Of a stretch of DNA of 64,000 nt, positions 8,395 through 16,224 are shown in pieces. Location of the stretch: contig JACRPM010000002.1 of NCBI GenBank assembly GCA_016223205.1, forward strand, positions 62,001 through 126,000, written 5' to 3'. This stretch comes from Candidatus Saganbacteria bacterium. GTDB taxonomy: Bacteria; Margulisbacteria; WOR-1; XYC2-FULL-46-14; WPAF01. The position numbers and the translations under genes are program-made. Position 1 is the stretch's first letter, and each line of letters begins with the position of its first letter. The notes beneath the pieces were generated by a model. The model was not told the origin of the DNA. It was given only the letters and a program-made list of their open reading frames with translations, and did not search any database.

Positions 8395-8959
8395 TTTCGG
8401 CCAAAACCTCGTAGTAGGCCCGCGGGTGTTTGCAGGCCGGGCACATTTCCGGCGCTTCGGCCCCTTCGTGGATGTAGCCGCAGTTGCGGCAGTGCCATTT
8501 TACCTTTTGGGATTTTTTAAAGACCAGGCCCTCCCCCGCGTTCTTTAAGAGCTTGCGGTAACGGCCTTCGTGGTATTGCTCCACCTCGGCGATCTCCTTA
8601 AAGCTTACGGCGATATCCTTAAATCCTTCCTTTTCGGCGACCTTGGCAAAGTCCGGATAAAGGGTGCCCCATTCCAACAATTCCCCTTCCGCCGCCGCCA
8701 AAAGATTCTCCGCCGTGGCGCCGATCTTCCCGGCAGGAAAGGCGGCGGTTATCTCCACTTCTCCGCCTTTGAGGTATTTGAAGAAAACTTTGGCGTGCTC
8801 CTTTTCGTTCTCGGCGGTCTCCAAAAAGATCGCCGAGATCTGTTCGAGATTCTCTTTTTTGGCGATGGATGCGAAATAGGTATAGCGGTTGCGCGCCTGC
8901 GACTCTCCGGCAAAGGCCTTCAATAGGTTTTTTTCGGTCTGGGACCCTTTAAGCTCCAT
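8387..8959 (-). CDS. rbr: Rubrerythrin
   Basis: A 190-residue rubrerythrin: an N-terminal four-helix ferritin-like di-iron domain (ExxxRNRYTYFA, then ENEKEHAKVFFKYL and EVEQYHEGRYRKLL, supplying Glu and His ligands) and a C-terminal rubredoxin-like site with two CxxC pairs (CRNCGYIHEG...CPACKHPR). It reduces hydrogen peroxide in anaerobes. GGGAGG precedes the ATG by about 8 nt and a TATAAT lies at 8980-8985 on the minus strand. It is divergent from topA and translationally coupled to the DUF362 gene. Confidence 0.95.
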   Translation of the reverse strand: MELKGSQTEKNLLKAFAGESQARNRYTYFASIAKKENLEQISAIFLETAENEKEHAKVFFKYLKGGEVEITAAFPAGKIGATAENLLAAAEGELLEWGTLYPDFAKVAEKEGFKDIAVSFKEIAEVEQYHEGRYRKLLKNAGEGLVFKKSQKVKWHCRNCGYIHEGAEAPEMCPACKHPRAYYEVLAENY

Positions 8960-8974
8960 ATATATGCCTCCCGG

Positions 8975-9003
8975 TTGATATTATACATTATATTTGTTAA
9001 GAT
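8975..9003 (+). promoter_or_regulatory. topA promoter, short leader
   Basis: TTGATA (8975-8980), 17-nt spacer, TAAGAT (8998-9003), 9 nt before the topA ATG. The same interval contains the minus-strand TATAAT boxes (8980-8985 and 8987-8992) of rubrerythrin, so the two promoters overlap back to back. Confidence 0.55.
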
Positions 9004-9012
9004 AGCCGCCAT

Positions 9013-11073
9013 ATGTCCAAGCCGAATTTAGTGATAGTCGAATCGCCGGCCAAGGCCCGCACGCTTGAAAAATTCCTGGGCAAGGAATTTGAGGTTTTGG
9101 CTTGCGGAGGGCACGTGCGGGATCTCCCCCAGAAACGCCTGGGAGTGGATGTCGAACACGACTTTGCCCCCACTTACGTGCCCATCAAGGGCAAGACCAA
9201 GATCATCGCCGGATTGATCTCCGCCGCCCACCAGGCCAAGAAAATATTCCTGGCGCCTGATCCTGACCGCGAGGGGGAAGCCATCGCCTGGCACCTGCAA
9301 TCCCTGATCGGCGGGGACCACAAGATCAAAAGGATCGAGTTCAACGAGATCACCAAGACCGCGGTGGAATCGGCGGTAAAGCACCCGCGCGATCTGGACC
9401 TTAACCGGGTGGACGCCCAGCAGGCCAGGAGGATCTTGGACCGGCTGGTGGGCTACAAGATCTCGCCGCTTTTGTGGAAAAAGGTCCGCAAGGGGCTTTC
9501 GGCCGGGCGGGTGCAGTCGGTAGCCGTGCGGCTGGTTTGCGAAAGGGAAGCCGCCATTTTGGAGTTCAAACCACAAGAGTACTGGAGCATTTCGGCGGAG
9601 CTGGATAAACAGGGCCATCCCTTTATCGCTAAATATAATTCTAAAACCATCGTTCCCGATGAGAATAGCGCAAACCGGATCGTCAAGGATTGCGAGAACG
9701 TCGAGTTCACAGTCAAGGACGTCCAGAAAAAAGACCAGAAGCGCCACCCCTCCCCGCCCTTTATCACCTCCACCCTCCAGCAGGAGGCCGCTCGTAAACT
9801 GGGGTATTCCGCGGTCAAGACCATGACCATCGCCCAACAGCTCTACGAAGGCGTGGATATCAAGGGCGAAGGCCACGTGGGCTTGATCACCTACATGCGC
9901 ACCGACTCGGTGCGCATCGCCAAAGAAGCTTTGACCGAAGTCAGGGATTATATCGAGAAAACCTTCGGCCCCAAATATCTTCCCGAAGCCCCGCGCTTTT
10001 TTAAGACCAAAAAATCCGCGCAGGATGCCCACGAGGCCATCCGGCCGACCGGCGTCAAACGGGACCCTAAGGTCACAAAAGACAGCTTATCCCCCGAACA
10101 GTTCAAGCTTTACCAGCTGGTCTGGAACCGCTTTGTGGCCTGCCAGATGGCCGAGGCAGAGCTTATGGTTACCGCGGCGGATATTTCCGCCGCTAACTAT
10201 CTTTTTAGGGCCAACGGTTCGGTCGTCAAGTTCCGCGGATTCACCGAACTCTACCAAGAGACCCTGGATAAGGCCGAGGAAGAAGTGCGGACCCTGCCGG
10301 AGCTGGTGCCGGGGGAAAAATTGAAACTACTTAAGCTCGATCCCAAACAGCATTTCACCGAGCCGCCGCCCCGCTATACCGAAGCTTCGCTGATCAAAGA
10401 TCTGGAAGAGAAAGGCATCGGCCGGCCCTCCACCTATGCCCCCATCCTTTCGACCATCGAAGGGAGGGGCTATGTTATCCGCGAACAGCGCACCCTAAAG
10501 CCCACCGAACTCGGCATGATCACCAACAAGCTCTTGACCAAGCATTTTCCCACCGTCCTGGATTTCAAGTTCACCGCCCATATGGAAGATCAACTGGATG
10601 AGATCGTGGAAGGCAAGCTCAAGTACACCGCAGTGCTTTCCGAGTTCTACGAGCCCTTCGAAAAACAGCTGGCCGAAGCGAGCGCGAACATGGAAAAGGT
10701 CAAAAAGGAGATCCAGACGGAAGAAAAATGCCCGGAATGCGGCAAGCCCCTGGTCATCCGCTCGGGCCGCTTCGGTGATTTTATCGCTTGCTCGGGATTT
10801 CCCAAGTGCAAGTTCACCAAACCCCTGATCAAGAGCTTAGGCGTCAAATGCACGCGGGAGGGCTGTGACGGCGAGATACTTATCCGCCGCACCCGTAAGG
10901 GCAAAACCTTCTACTCTTGCAGCAACTATCCCAAGTGCAAGGTGGCCTTCTGGGATAAGCCGCTGGCCGAAAAGTGCCCCAAATGCGGAAAATTGCTGGT
11001 GGAGAAAATATTAAAGAACAAGATCGTTATCAAGTGCAGCGAAAAGGCCTGCGATTACCAGAGGGAAAAATAG
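9013..11073 (+). CDS. topA: DNA topoisomerase I (type IA)
   Basis: Relaxes negative supercoils. The 686 residues contain a Toprim domain (IVESPAKARTLEKFLG at 7-22; DPDREGEAIAWHL), the active-site tyrosine in YMRTDS (Tyr294) and QDAHEAIRPT. The C-terminus carries three four-cysteine zinc ribbons, starting CPECGKPL, CTREGCDGE and CPKCGKLL. The length and domain order are typical of bacterial TopA. It appears to head an operon running through a tiny membrane protein, panC and the minor pilins, all with gaps or overlaps of a few bases. Confidence 0.97.
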   Translation: MSKPNLVIVESPAKARTLEKFLGKEFEVLACGGHVRDLPQKRLGVDVEHDFAPTYVPIKGKTKIIAGLISAAHQAKKIFLAPDPDREGEAIAWHLQSLIGGDHKIKRIEFNEITKTAVESAVKHPRDLDLNRVDAQQARRILDRLVGYKISPLLWKKVRKGLSAGRVQSVAVRLVCEREAAILEFKPQEYWSISAELDKQGHPFIAKYNSKTIVPDENSANRIVKDCENVEFTVKDVQKKDQKRHPSPPFITSTLQQEAARKLGYSAVKTMTIAQQLYEGVDIKGEGHVGLITYMRTDSVRIAKEALTEVRDYIEKTFGPKYLPEAPRFFKTKKSAQDAHEAIRPTGVKRDPKVTKDSLSPEQFKLYQLVWNRFVACQMAEAELMVTAADISAANYLFRANGSVVKFRGFTELYQETLDKAEEEVRTLPELVPGEKLKLLKLDPKQHFTEPPPRYTEASLIKDLEEKGIGRPSTYAPILSTIEGRGYVIREQRTLKPTELGMITNKLLTKHFPTVLDFKFTAHMEDQLDEIVEGKLKYTAVLSEFYEPFEKQLAEASANMEKVKKEIQTEEKCPECGKPLVIRSGRFGDFIACSGFPKCKFTKPLIKSLGVKCTREGCDGEILIRRTRKGKTFYSCSNYPKCKVAFWDKPLAEKCPKCGKLLVEKILKNKIVIKCSEKACDYQREK

Positions 11074-11169
11074 ATGCGCGACTGGCTGTTTCGGAATTGG
11101 GCTTTAAAGATCATGGCGCTGGTCTTGGCCTGCCTGCTGTGGGTGTTGGCTCGCGGTTTTTTTAGATAA
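11074..11169 (+). CDS. 31-aa single-pass membrane protein resembling a CdaR/YbbR N-terminus
   Basis: An ATG immediately after the topA stop opens a 31-codon frame closed by TAA one base before panC. The peptide is a basic/aromatic head (residues 1-12, with N-W-A-L-K), one hydrophobic helix (about 13-26, ending L-L-W-V-L-A) and an Arg-rich end. This pattern is the membrane anchor seen at the N-terminus of YbbR/CdaR proteins, which regulate c-di-AMP cyclase, but no YbbR domain follows. It may be a genuine small protein or the stub of a lost ybbR gene. Confidence 0.6.
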   Translation: MRDWLFRNWALKIMALVLACLLWVLARGFFR

Positions 11170-11170
11170 A

Positions 11171-12016
11171 ATGAAGACCGTCCACTCTATGCCCGACATG
11201 TCCGCCCTCTCCGACCGCCTAAGGGAGCGCGGACAAAAGATCGCCTTTGTCCCCACCATGGGCGCCCTGCACGAAGGCCACCTGGCGCTCTTAACCGCCG
11301 CCCGGGAATATGCCGACCAGGTGGTGGTATCTATCTTCGTAAATCCCATCCAGTTCGCCCCGGGAGAAGATTTTGAGCGTTATCCGCGCGATCTGAACGG
11401 GGATAAGAAGAAATTAAAACCCTTCGAGCCCTTGATCCTTTTCTGCCCCTCCGCCGCCGCTATGTTCCCGGGAGATTTTAAGACCCGTATTGAGGTGGAG
11501 GAGATCAGCCAGAAGTTGTGCGGTAAGTTCCGCCTGGGCCATTTTAAGGGGGTCGCTACCGTGGTGGCCAAGCTCTTTAACATCGTCAAGCCGCACTTTG
11601 CCTTATTCGGGGAGAAGGATTACCAGCAGCTGCTGGTGATCAAGCAATTGGTCCGCGACCTGAACCTGGGGATAAAGATCATTGCCTGTCCGACGGTAAG
11701 AGAGTATGACGGGCTGGCCCTAAGCTCGCGCAATCGCAATTTGAGCGCCCCAGAAAGGAAAGCGGCCACGGTGCTGTATCGGGCGCTTACCCGCGCCAAA
11801 AAGGAGATCGAAGGCGGCGAGACCGATACCCGGCGGATCCTCCTGTCGCTGGGCCGCCTGATCGGGTTCGAGCCCACGGTGAGAGTGGAATATATCGCGA
11901 TAGTCGATCCCGAGACCTTAAGGGAGGTCAAAGACATCAAAGGCAAGGTGCTGGTGGCGCTGGCCGCCCGCCTGGGCAAGACCCGGTTGATCGACAACCT
12001 GCTCATCACTCCATGA
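11171..12016 (+). CDS. panC: Pantothenate synthetase
   Basis: Condenses pantoate and beta-alanine with ATP. It has the nucleotidyl-transferase signature TMGALHEGHLALL near the N-terminus, VSIFVNPIQFAPGEDF, GEKDYQQLLVIKQLV and the KMSKS-like SSRNRNLS loop. The 281 residues are the usual length. The ATG lies 1 nt after the upstream micro-ORF and its TGA overlaps the next ATG (ATGA). panB and panD are not in the window, while coaBC, which acts later in CoA synthesis, is at 21.6 kb. Confidence 0.96.
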   Translation: MKTVHSMPDMSALSDRLRERGQKIAFVPTMGALHEGHLALLTAAREYADQVVVSIFVNPIQFAPGEDFERYPRDLNGDKKKLKPFEPLILFCPSAAAMFPGDFKTRIEVEEISQKLCGKFRLGHFKGVATVVAKLFNIVKPHFALFGEKDYQQLLVIKQLVRDLNLGIKIIACPTVREYDGLALSSRNRNLSAPERKAATVLYRALTRAKKEIEGGETDTRRILLSLGRLIGFEPTVRVEYIAIVDPETLREVKDIKGKVLVALAARLGKTRLIDNLLITP

Positions 12017-12390
12017 AGTCGGGCTTTACGCTGATCGAATCCTTGCTGGTCTTTTTGTTGATCGGGGTCCTCCTCTCCTGGGCTACCTTCAACTTGTCCG
12101 GAATAACTTCCCGGGTCAAGTTAAGCGCCGCCGCGCGGATGATCGCATCCGACCTGCGCGCCGGACAAATTAAAGCCCCTTCTACCCTGGTTTTTGGGCG
12201 GGATACCTATTCCGTCGAAGGTGAAAATAGAAAGCTCCCGGGAGGAGTGGCCGTGGTCCGCCCTATCACCATAAAATTTTCAAAGACGGGTTCACCGCTT
12301 CCGGGATATTTCGGCACGATCGAACTTAAATGCGGCGAGTCGAGCTTAAAGATCGTGGTCTCCAACCTGGGACGGGTGCGGGTGGAATGA
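12013..12390 (+). CDS. GspH/FimT-type minor prepilin
   Basis: A 125-residue type IV prepilin-like protein with a short leader ending in Gly and the N-methylation signature G|FTLIESLLVFLLIGVLLSW, then a beta-rich C-terminal domain. It is the first of four such genes, an order matching the fimT/fimU-pilV-pilW-pilX minor-pilin clusters that prime type IV pilus assembly. It overlaps panC and the next prepilin gene by 4 nt at each end. Confidence 0.85.
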   Translation: MKSGFTLIESLLVFLLIGVLLSWATFNLSGITSRVKLSAAARMIASDLRAGQIKAPSTLVFGRDTYSVEGENRKLPGGVAVVRPITIKFSKTGSPLPGYFGTIELKCGESSLKIVVSNLGRVRVE

Positions 12391-12698
12391 GGCGGGGTTT
12401 CACCCTGATCGAGGTCCTGGTAGCCCTAATGATTCTGGCCTCCATCGGCGGAACTTTCCTTTTCTTTTTCAAAACCGGGCTTAATGCCCAGGCCGATTCG
12501 GATGAATTTTTCGCGGCGCTCAATGCCGGCCGTATGGAGCTCGAAGAGCTGCGCGCCACGCCCTGGTCAGAGCTTAGAGCAAGCCCCCACATCAGCTTAG
12601 TCCCGGTAGCTTATGATCTTTACCAGGTGCGATATACCTATAACTGGCATCCCGGCCGCAAGCCCATCGAGATAGTGACCTTGAGGTCGAAATACTAA
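12387..12698 (+). CDS. PilV-type minor prepilin
   Basis: A 103-residue prepilin. The start is the ATG overlapping the previous stop (ATGA), giving a leader M-R-R-G and then FTLIEVLVALMILASIGG; the longer upstream frame would bury this leader. Short spacing to the signal and Glu at mature position 5 support processing by PilD-type peptidase. The body is small, as in PilV/GspI proteins. It overlaps the next gene by one base (TAATG). Confidence 0.82.
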   Translation: MRRGFTLIEVLVALMILASIGGTFLFFFKTGLNAQADSDEFFAALNAGRMELEELRATPWSELRASPHISLVPVAYDLYQVRYTYNWHPGRKPIEIVTLRSKY

Positions 12699-13120
12699 TG
12701 AAAGAACGGGGATTCACTCTAGTCGAAATGATCATCGCCCTGACCTTGTCGGTTTTGGTGCTTTCGGCCGGCACCTTTATGCTTTCCAATTATTTGCGGA
12801 CCTATAAGAAGCTAAGTTCCGCGGTCGAAAAGAACCAGATCGAGCAGTTCGTTTTGCGCAAGGTGGTTTCAGACATTCAATTCGCGGAAAACATAAATAT
12901 CGGTTCGGCCCCGGGTCTGCTGGTCTTGAACCTGAAAGACGATATGCTGCGCTACGACTATTTCGATCAGAAAGTCCGCCGCCGCGCCAATAAAAGCACC
13001 GCTTATCTAACGGAGGCGGGAGAGATATCCTCCTTATCATTCTCTTATCCGCGGCCGGGTCTGGTTTTGATCAACCTGGATAACGCCAAAACGGGGGCTT
13101 ACTGCCGAAATGAAAAATAA
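12698..13120 (+). CDS. PilW-type minor prepilin
   Basis: 140 residues with leader M-K-E-R-G and mature start FTLVEMIIALTLSVLVLSAG (Glu5 present). It is the third gene of the minor-pilin cluster and corresponds by position to PilW/GspJ. The C-terminal part is short compared with proteobacterial PilW. Its last 11 nt overlap the next gene. Confidence 0.82.
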   Translation: MKERGFTLVEMIIALTLSVLVLSAGTFMLSNYLRTYKKLSSAVEKNQIEQFVLRKVVSDIQFAENINIGSAPGLLVLNLKDDMLRYDYFDQKVRRRANKSTAYLTEAGEISSLSFSYPRPGLVLINLDNAKTGAYCRNEK

Positions 13121-13460
13121 TAGAGGTTTCGCGTTGATCTTTAATTTATTCTTGATCATGCTTCTTTTAGTCCTGGGGGTGGCAGCAAGTCGGATGGTCT
13201 ATTCTTCCGCTTCCGCCCTGTCGAGCTCCCGCGACCAAATGCGCGCCTTTTATCTGGCGGAGGCGGGAGTGGAATACGGCAAGGCCAGGTTGGCGAAAGA
13301 TGCCGCCTACACCACCCCACCGCTGCGACAGGACCTGGGGGAAGGCTACTTTATCATCGAAAAGCCGAAAGACAAGCCGCTCATAAGTTCCGGCTATTTC
13401 AACTCGGCCCATGTTATAATGGAGTTTGATAATGCTGTCCATCATTATTCCAACCTATAA
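13110..13460 (+). CDS. PilX-type minor pilin
   Basis: 116 residues beginning M-K-N-N-R-G|FALIFNLFLIMLL, a prepilin-like segment lacking Glu5, followed by an AFYLAEAGVEYGKARL motif. The A-E-A-G segment and the missing Glu5 are features of PilX/GspK, which cap minor-pilin complexes. The 116-residue length is short. The last 29 nt overlap the glycosyltransferase gene, whose internal TATAAT and GGAG lie inside this coding sequence. Confidence 0.78.
   Translation: MKNNRGFALIFNLFLIMLLLVLGVAASRMVYSSASALSSSRDQMRAFYLAEAGVEYGKARLAKDAAYTTPPLRQDLGEGYFIIEKPKDKPLISSGYFNSAHVIMEFDNAVHHYSNL
13415..13424 (+). promoter_or_regulatory. Internal -10 box and Shine-Dalgarno for the glycosyltransferase
   Basis: TATAAT (13415-13420) followed directly by GGAG (13421-13424), 7 nt before the ATG at 13432. 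The GGAG decides this start over the in-frame codons 6 nt upstream. Confidence 0.4.
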
Positions 13461-14127
13461 CGAGAAGAAAAATCTCGCGGAGCTGGCGGACCGCCTGAAG
13501 AATGCCGCCACCGAAGCCGAGATCATCATCATCGACGACAATTCCCCCGACGGCACCGGCGAGTTCGCCCGGCACTTGGGGCTTAAGGTCTTGATCCGCC
13601 CCGACCAAACCGGTTTGGCTTCGGCGGTGCTCGAGGGCTTTAAGCTGGCCCGCGGGGACATCTTGTGCGTGATGGATGCCGACCTGTCGCATCCTCCCGA
13701 GATCCTCCCCGAGATGCTGCGCCTCATCAAATCGGGCTCCGCCGAGCTGGTGGTGGGCAGCCGTTTGGTGGCGGGGGGCGGCCAGGCCGATTGGAGCTTT
13801 GCCCGGCGGATGCTTTCGAATATCGCCCGCTGGCCGGCGCGGTTCCTAACCGACGTTAAAGATGTGACCTCCGGGTTTTTTATGGTAAAACGCGCGGCCA
13901 TCGAGGGCATCAAGATCAATCCCATCGGCTATAAGATCTTGCTCGAGATATTGGCCAAGGGCAAATACCACAAAGCGGTGGAGGTCCCCATCATCTTTGC
14001 CGACCGCAGCGGGAGCAAATCCAAGATGGGAATGCGCGCCACCGGGGAATACCTGCTCCAGCTCACCATGCTTTACGGCGATAAACTTCTCGGTAAATTA
14101 AAAGAGAGGGGTAAAAAAAATGGTTGA
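13432..14127 (+). CDS. Family 2 glycosyltransferase, dolichyl/polyprenyl-phosphate type
   Basis: 231 residues of the DPM1/GtrB-like GT2 family, which transfers a sugar from a nucleotide to polyprenyl phosphate at the cytoplasmic face. Motifs are LSIIIPTYNEKKN at the start, IIDDNSPDGTGEFAR, the DxD-like MDADLSHPPE, LVVGSRLV and TSGFFMVKR. There is no C-terminal membrane domain, as in the soluble DPM1 type. The 8-nt overlap with the EamA-type membrane gene suggests the pair makes and flips one lipid-linked sugar. Confidence 0.88.
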   Translation: MLSIIIPTYNEKKNLAELADRLKNAATEAEIIIIDDNSPDGTGEFARHLGLKVLIRPDQTGLASAVLEGFKLARGDILCVMDADLSHPPEILPEMLRLIKSGSAELVVGSRLVAGGGQADWSFARRMLSNIARWPARFLTDVKDVTSGFFMVKRAAIEGIKINPIGYKILLEILAKGKYHKAVEVPIIFADRSGSKSKMGMRATGEYLLQLTMLYGDKLLGKLKERGKKNG

Positions 14128-14479
14128 TTACTTGATCTTGGTGGTTTCGGTCCTCTTGGCGATTGTGGGACAACTCTTGATGAAGCAGGGCATGAATCAA
14201 TTCGGCCGTTTCCCTATTGCCCAAATTATCCAGAACGTCATCCCCATGTTCCTGAATCCCTGGGTCTTCGCGGGGTTGGTGGCGTTTGGCATCTCTTCGA
14301 TCTTCTGGCTGGCGGTGCTCTCGCGCCTGCCCTTGTCTTTGGCCTACCCCATGGTGAGCCTGGCCTATGTCGTTGTGACTTTCGCTTCCATAATATTGTT
14401 CAAGGAGCACGTATCGCTTGTCAGATGGATCGGAGTGCTGGTGATCTGCAGCGGGGTCTTTTTGATCTCGCGGAGCTAG
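14120..14479 (+). CDS. EamA/SMR-type small membrane transporter
   Basis: 119 residues with four predicted transmembrane helices, a conserved LLMKQGMNQFG after helix 1 and PLSLAYPMVSLAYVVV in helix 3, as in EamA/SMR and the ArnE/ArnF flippases. Its coupling to the GT2 gene makes a polyprenyl-phosphate-sugar flippase the best guess; a general efflux role is the alternative. The last 29 nt are duplicated 1.77 kb downstream (direct repeat 14451-14483 / 16225-16257). Confidence 0.8.
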   Translation: MVDYLILVVSVLLAIVGQLLMKQGMNQFGRFPIAQIIQNVIPMFLNPWVFAGLVAFGISSIFWLAVLSRLPLSLAYPMVSLAYVVVTFASIILFKEHVSLVRWIGVLVICSGVFLISRS

Positions 14480-14483
14480 TCCT
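14451..14483. repeat. 33-bp direct repeat, left copy (att-like)
   Basis: Covers the 3' end of the EamA-type gene and the stop codon of the convergent Bro-N gene. It matches 16225-16257 at 32 of 33 positions. Confidence 0.85.
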
Positions 14484-15321
14484 CTCCTTCGATCTGCCTC
14501 AATTCATCGGGCTCGCCAAGCCCTAAATAATTTTCTTTGGAAACAACCTTTTTGCCGCTCCGTTTTTCCAGGTCTGCTCTTGCTTTTCCCGCCACCGAAC
14601 CTCCCTCCTGCGCCGCCTTCTTATTCGCATTAAATCCTTTTGGCTCTTTGCCTCGGGTAATTTCAGTCGTAGCCGCTTCACCGAGCATCGAGAAAATCAG
14701 TTCCAGGTCGTTCATGTGATCGCGGAGATTCTCTCTTTTTAATCCCTTGTGCTTTCTATACTCACTCGGCGTTAACCCAAAGGCGGCCTTTGATATTTCC
14801 GCCGTCAGGATGGCATATTCTCTCTGCTGTTTGACCCCGCGTTTATCCCATTCATCGGTCAATTCCTCCCGGATGGCGATCCCGCGCATCCGCTTTTCAA
14901 TCCAGGCGTCGGAATACCCCTTGGCCTTATACAGCGCCCGGGTTCTTTTAGTCGCCAGTTCCGGATCTTCGATTTCTTGGATTCGTTCATAGCCCACTTT
15001 TGCCAGCCAGCGCTTGAACGGTTCGGCTTTGGGGGAGGGGATAGACTGGATGATGCGGAAAACACCCTCTGTATTGGCGCAATTTAATTGTTGAGACCCC
15101 CCGGATGTCTTTATCGAAAGGGGGGTGGCAATCTGCCCCCACCCTTTGGCCAACTGTTCATCACGGCGGCGCATATCCTTAATATACCCTTGAGGATCAA
15201 CCGAATCAGTTAAAACCTCAACCACATCAGCAATTACAAACCACCATTCATTTTTATGGATGGTCTTTCTTATCTCTTTCCCACGGAAAATAGCTATGTG
15301 CCGGTCTTTTTTATCTGGCAA
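14476..15321 (-). CDS. Bro-N domain, DinD-like protein
   Basis: 281 residues. The N-terminus is a Bro-N fold (IAIFRGKEIRKT, EWWFVIADVVEVLTDS, then GVFRIIQSIPSPKAEPFKRWLAKVG), common in phage antirepressors. The C-terminal part (FGLTPSEYRKHKGL, RDHMNDLELIFSMLGEAATTEIT, KRSGKKVVSKENYL) matches DNA-damage-inducible protein D, which inhibits RecA-related reactions in E. coli. The start is a TTG preceded by AAGGAGGGAG. A pair of GTATAC boxes lies 54 nt upstream. It shares the insertion with a truncated paralogue. Confidence 0.8.
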   Translation of the reverse strand: MPDKKDRHIAIFRGKEIRKTIHKNEWWFVIADVVEVLTDSVDPQGYIKDMRRRDEQLAKGWGQIATPLSIKTSGGSQQLNCANTEGVFRIIQSIPSPKAEPFKRWLAKVGYERIQEIEDPELATKRTRALYKAKGYSDAWIEKRMRGIAIREELTDEWDKRGVKQQREYAILTAEISKAAFGLTPSEYRKHKGLKRENLRDHMNDLELIFSMLGEAATTEITRGKEPKGFNANKKAAQEGGSVAGKARADLEKRSGKKVVSKENYLGLGEPDELRQIEGED

Positions 15322-15374
15322 CGGACTCCCTCCTTATATCCATCTCTTATTCAAATGCATCAATTGAAGGAATG

Positions 15375-15390
15375 GTATACGAGTGTATAC
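15375..15390. promoter_or_regulatory. Twin GTATAC boxes upstream of the Bro-N gene
   Basis: GTATAC-N4-GTATAC, two palindromic hexamers exactly 10 bp apart (one helical turn), about 55 nt before the Bro-N start. It looks like an operator, perhaps for autoregulation; it is not the classic LexA CTGT-N8-ACAG. Confidence 0.4.
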
Positions 15391-15419
15391 TACAAGGCCA
15401 AAGAAGTCAAGCCGCGCCA

Positions 15420-15558
15420 GGTTCCTCAGCAAACAGTGTGCTAAGACGGAACCTGCGACTAAACGTCGCGGTTCCTTAAATCTATTGATTTTAATCAGGA
15501 AACCGCGAAGTTCATTCGCGGGTTTCCTGATTTCTCATGTCATTTTTTCTGTTAACCA
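15420..15558. repeat. 139-bp dispersed repeat, copy 1
   Basis: Matches 34725-34863 over 139 nt with no difference that I can see. It contains two strong hairpins: GGAACC-T-GCGAC ... GTCGC-GGTTCC near the left, and AGGAAACC-GCGAA ... TTCGC-GGGTTTCCT near the middle, plus a T-run after the second. The right end supplies the stop codon of the TPR gene. It lies between two minus-strand genes. Confidence 0.9.
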
Positions 15559-16079
15559 TCCCAATATTTATGCTTCTCATTTTGTTCTTCCAAAAGCTTT
15601 GCCAGCTTATCCCAATTTTGCGATTCATTTCCCTCATTAAACATGTCGTCTATGTCTTGAGGAGTTAATCCGGCGAACATCCCCGCCAATAAATAGCGCA
15701 CGCCCTGATTATCACTAGGATTTAATTTTAAGATCAGCCGATATAGCTCCTCCGCTTCTTTCAGGTTTTTTGTAATATGACTGGTAGTGGCCTTATCGCA
15801 TATCGTCCTCAGATATATACGATTCTCGATTATATCCCACGACATGCTTTCCGGCCAAACAGGGAACTTTTGCCTGGTTTTTTCAAAAGCAATATCCGCA
15901 TATTCTTTCTCTTTCTTAAAGTTCCCGATCTCCCGATACATTGCGGTCATGCCAACATATGCCTCGACATAATCCGGATCGATTTTAATCGCCTTCTCAA
16001 GCAATTTCTTGGCCGCATTTATATCCCCGGCATTCAAATATTCCATTGCGTCGTAATAACAATCTTGTTCGTTTTTCAT
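15552..16079 (-). CDS. TPR-repeat protein
   Basis: 175 residues with at least three tetratricopeptide-like helix pairs (AMEYLNAGDINAAKKLLEKA at 12-31, IDPDYVEAYVGMTAMYREIG, then EAEELYRLILKLNPSDNQG) and a charged C-terminus. It is a cytoplasmic adaptor-type protein with no catalytic motif. Its last codons (Asp-Gly-stop) run into the 139-bp repeat, so the repeat's insertion may have set the present C-terminus. It is more AT-rich than the housekeeping genes on either side. Confidence 0.75.
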   Translation of the reverse strand: MKNEQDCYYDAMEYLNAGDINAAKKLLEKAIKIDPDYVEAYVGMTAMYREIGNFKKEKEYADIAFEKTRQKFPVWPESMSWDIIENRIYLRTICDKATTSHITKNLKEAEELYRLILKLNPSDNQGVRYLLAGMFAGLTPQDIDDMFNEGNESQNWDKLAKLLEEQNEKHKYWDG

Positions 16080-16085
16080 TTTACT

Positions 16086-16157
16086 TTAATTCCTGCCGAA
16101 CCTGAATCCGAGCCCGCGGAAAATAGCTATGTGTTGCTGTTCTTCTTTATCAGGCAT
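16086..16157 (-). pseudogene. Truncated 5' end of a second Bro-N gene
   Basis: A 23-codon frame starts MPDKEEQQHIAIFRG and then runs out of frame. It parallels the intact Bro-N start (MPDKKDRHIAIFRG) both in protein and in bases over about 45 nt. The rest of the gene is missing; the TPR gene begins 7 nt downstream. Confidence 0.7.
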
Positions 16158-16224
16158 CTTTTCATGCTTCGTTTTTGAGGAGCTCCCATAGTAATGAATT
16201 ATACTCCAACTTTGGGTCGAAGCG

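Noticed and set aside
9028..10032. Long open frame antisense to topA (334 codons)
   Set aside because: It mirrors topA codon periodicity in GC-rich sequence and shows no family pattern; the same holds for the antisense frames opposite thrS, nrdD and the GT4 gene.
14476..15321. Bro-N gene as part of a prophage
   Set aside because: No integrase, capsid, portal or lysis genes are nearby; flanks are ordinary housekeeping genes.
15420..15558. 139-bp repeat as a tRNA or tRNA-like gene
   Set aside because: The hairpins do not form a cloverleaf and no T-loop or anticodon arm is recognisable.
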